NCBI RefSeq assembly: GCF_014217625.1
Contig: NZ_CP043641.1
Span: 4,092,001 to 4,156,000 of the forward strand
Direction of reading: 5' to 3'
Length of the DNA stretch: 64,000 nucleotides
Source: Leifsonia shinshuensis
GTDB lineage: Bacteria; Actinomycetota; Actinomycetes; Actinomycetales; Microbacteriaceae
Shown piece by piece: positions 63,682-64,000 of the stretch (its first letter is position 1; each line of letters opens with the position of its first letter). The notes beneath the pieces were generated by a model. It was not told the DNA's origin. It did not search any database and saw nothing but the letters and a program-made list of their open reading frames with translations. The position numbers and the translations under genes are program-made.

Positions 63682-64000
63682 GCTTGCGCCAGCCGCCCGC
63701 GCGGTTGTCCGCGATCAGCCGCCGCAGGAAGACCAGCAGCGCCTCCCGGTCGATCGGGTCGCCCTCCCGGAAGCCGACGGTGCGCGCGGTCGTGTTGTCG
63801 TGGCCGGCCGTGATGAGCCCGGCAGGGTCGGGGACGATCCCACCGTCGTAGACGAACAGGTTGACATGGTCCTTCGCCGCGAGGAACGCCGCCACGTTCC
63901 CGTCGAGCACGAAGTACGGCTGCACGCTGCGCTTGATCGTCTCCTCGATCTCCGGGTCCGCCGCGTGCAGGATGTCCCGCAGCTCGCCGAAGACCTCCTG
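63665..64000 (-). CDS. DUF1801 family protein, 5' end outside the window
   Basis: The frame runs open to the right edge; codons from 64000 read QEVFGELRDILHAADPEIEE, followed by TIKRSVQPYFVLDGNVAAFLA, typical of the DUF1801/YdhG-like fold. An internal GTG at 63925 is not the start. The gene ends KLTGRR and overlaps the 3' end of the TetR gene by 17 nt. Function of the family is unknown (iron-chaperone-like fold). Confidence 0.8.
   Translation of the reverse strand, partial: QEVFGELRDILHAADPEIEETIKRSVQPYFVLDGNVAAFLAAKDHVNLFVYDGGIVPDPAGLITAGHDNTTARTVGFREGDPIDREALLVFLRRLIADNRAGGWRKLTGRR

Overview
The window is high-GC (roughly 70 percent) bacterial chromosome with dense, short-gap operons and many GTG starts. 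It looks like an actinobacterium of the Microbacteriaceae (Leifsonia-like). The main support is the gene order sucC-sucD-membrane protein-DUF6350-purN-purH at the left end, a block also known from Mycobacterium (recalled from established knowledge, not searched here). No rRNA, tRNA, CRISPR array, insertion sequence or prophage was seen. Almost all the very long overlapping reading frames on the opposite strand are GC-rich shadows of real genes.

Layout. 1-9.6 kb: TCA cycle and purine synthesis (sucCD, purN, purH), an amino-acid dehydrogenase, and a dimethylargininase-like domain fused to four membrane helices. 9.7-14.2 kb: a heterodimeric ABC exporter behind a long leader that holds a 29-codon reading frame and several hairpins. 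14.2-17.2 kb: a secreted SdrD-type repeat protein and a decarboxylase-like protein that has lost its PLP lysine. 17.3-20.4 kb: a lone receiver protein whose 3' end has been copied into an 81-bp tandem array, then a NarL-type response regulator and its histidine kinase. 20.4-25.8 kb: a lipoprotein, an alkyltransferase-like protein, an acetyltransferase, isocitrate dehydrogenase, a DUF1254 protein and a short-chain dehydrogenase.

25.8-45.6 kb is an amino-sugar island. A ROK repressor, ABC importer, GH3 glycosidase, ROK kinase and nagB form one rightward cluster, with nagA convergent to it; this fits N-acetylglucosamine use. Further right, a second nagA, a DeoR repressor, a tagatose-bisphosphate-type aldolase, a PfkB kinase, a ROK kinase and an AgaS-like isomerase form one leftward, mostly translationally coupled operon, divergent from a second ABC importer. 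Together these give a complete candidate route for N-acetylgalactosamine that does not need a PTS. A GH20 hexosaminidase (52-54 kb) and the Leloir genes galK, galT and galM with their own DeoR regulator (58-62 kb) extend the sugar theme.

45.6-52.1 kb: a PIG-V-like mannosyltransferase, a large LuxR regulator with an altered Walker A motif, a DUF4012 protein and a small LAMTG wall-anchored protein. 53.8-56.8 kb: a ZTP riboswitch leading into glyA, then folD and a YbaK deacylase. The right end holds gamma carbonic anhydrase, a beta-lactamase-fold hydrolase, the gal genes and a TetR/short-chain dehydrogenase pair with a very long operator.

A recurrent regulatory feature is a TANNNT -10 element whose last base lies exactly 6 nt before the start codon at eleven genes on both strands, which implies widespread leaderless transcription.
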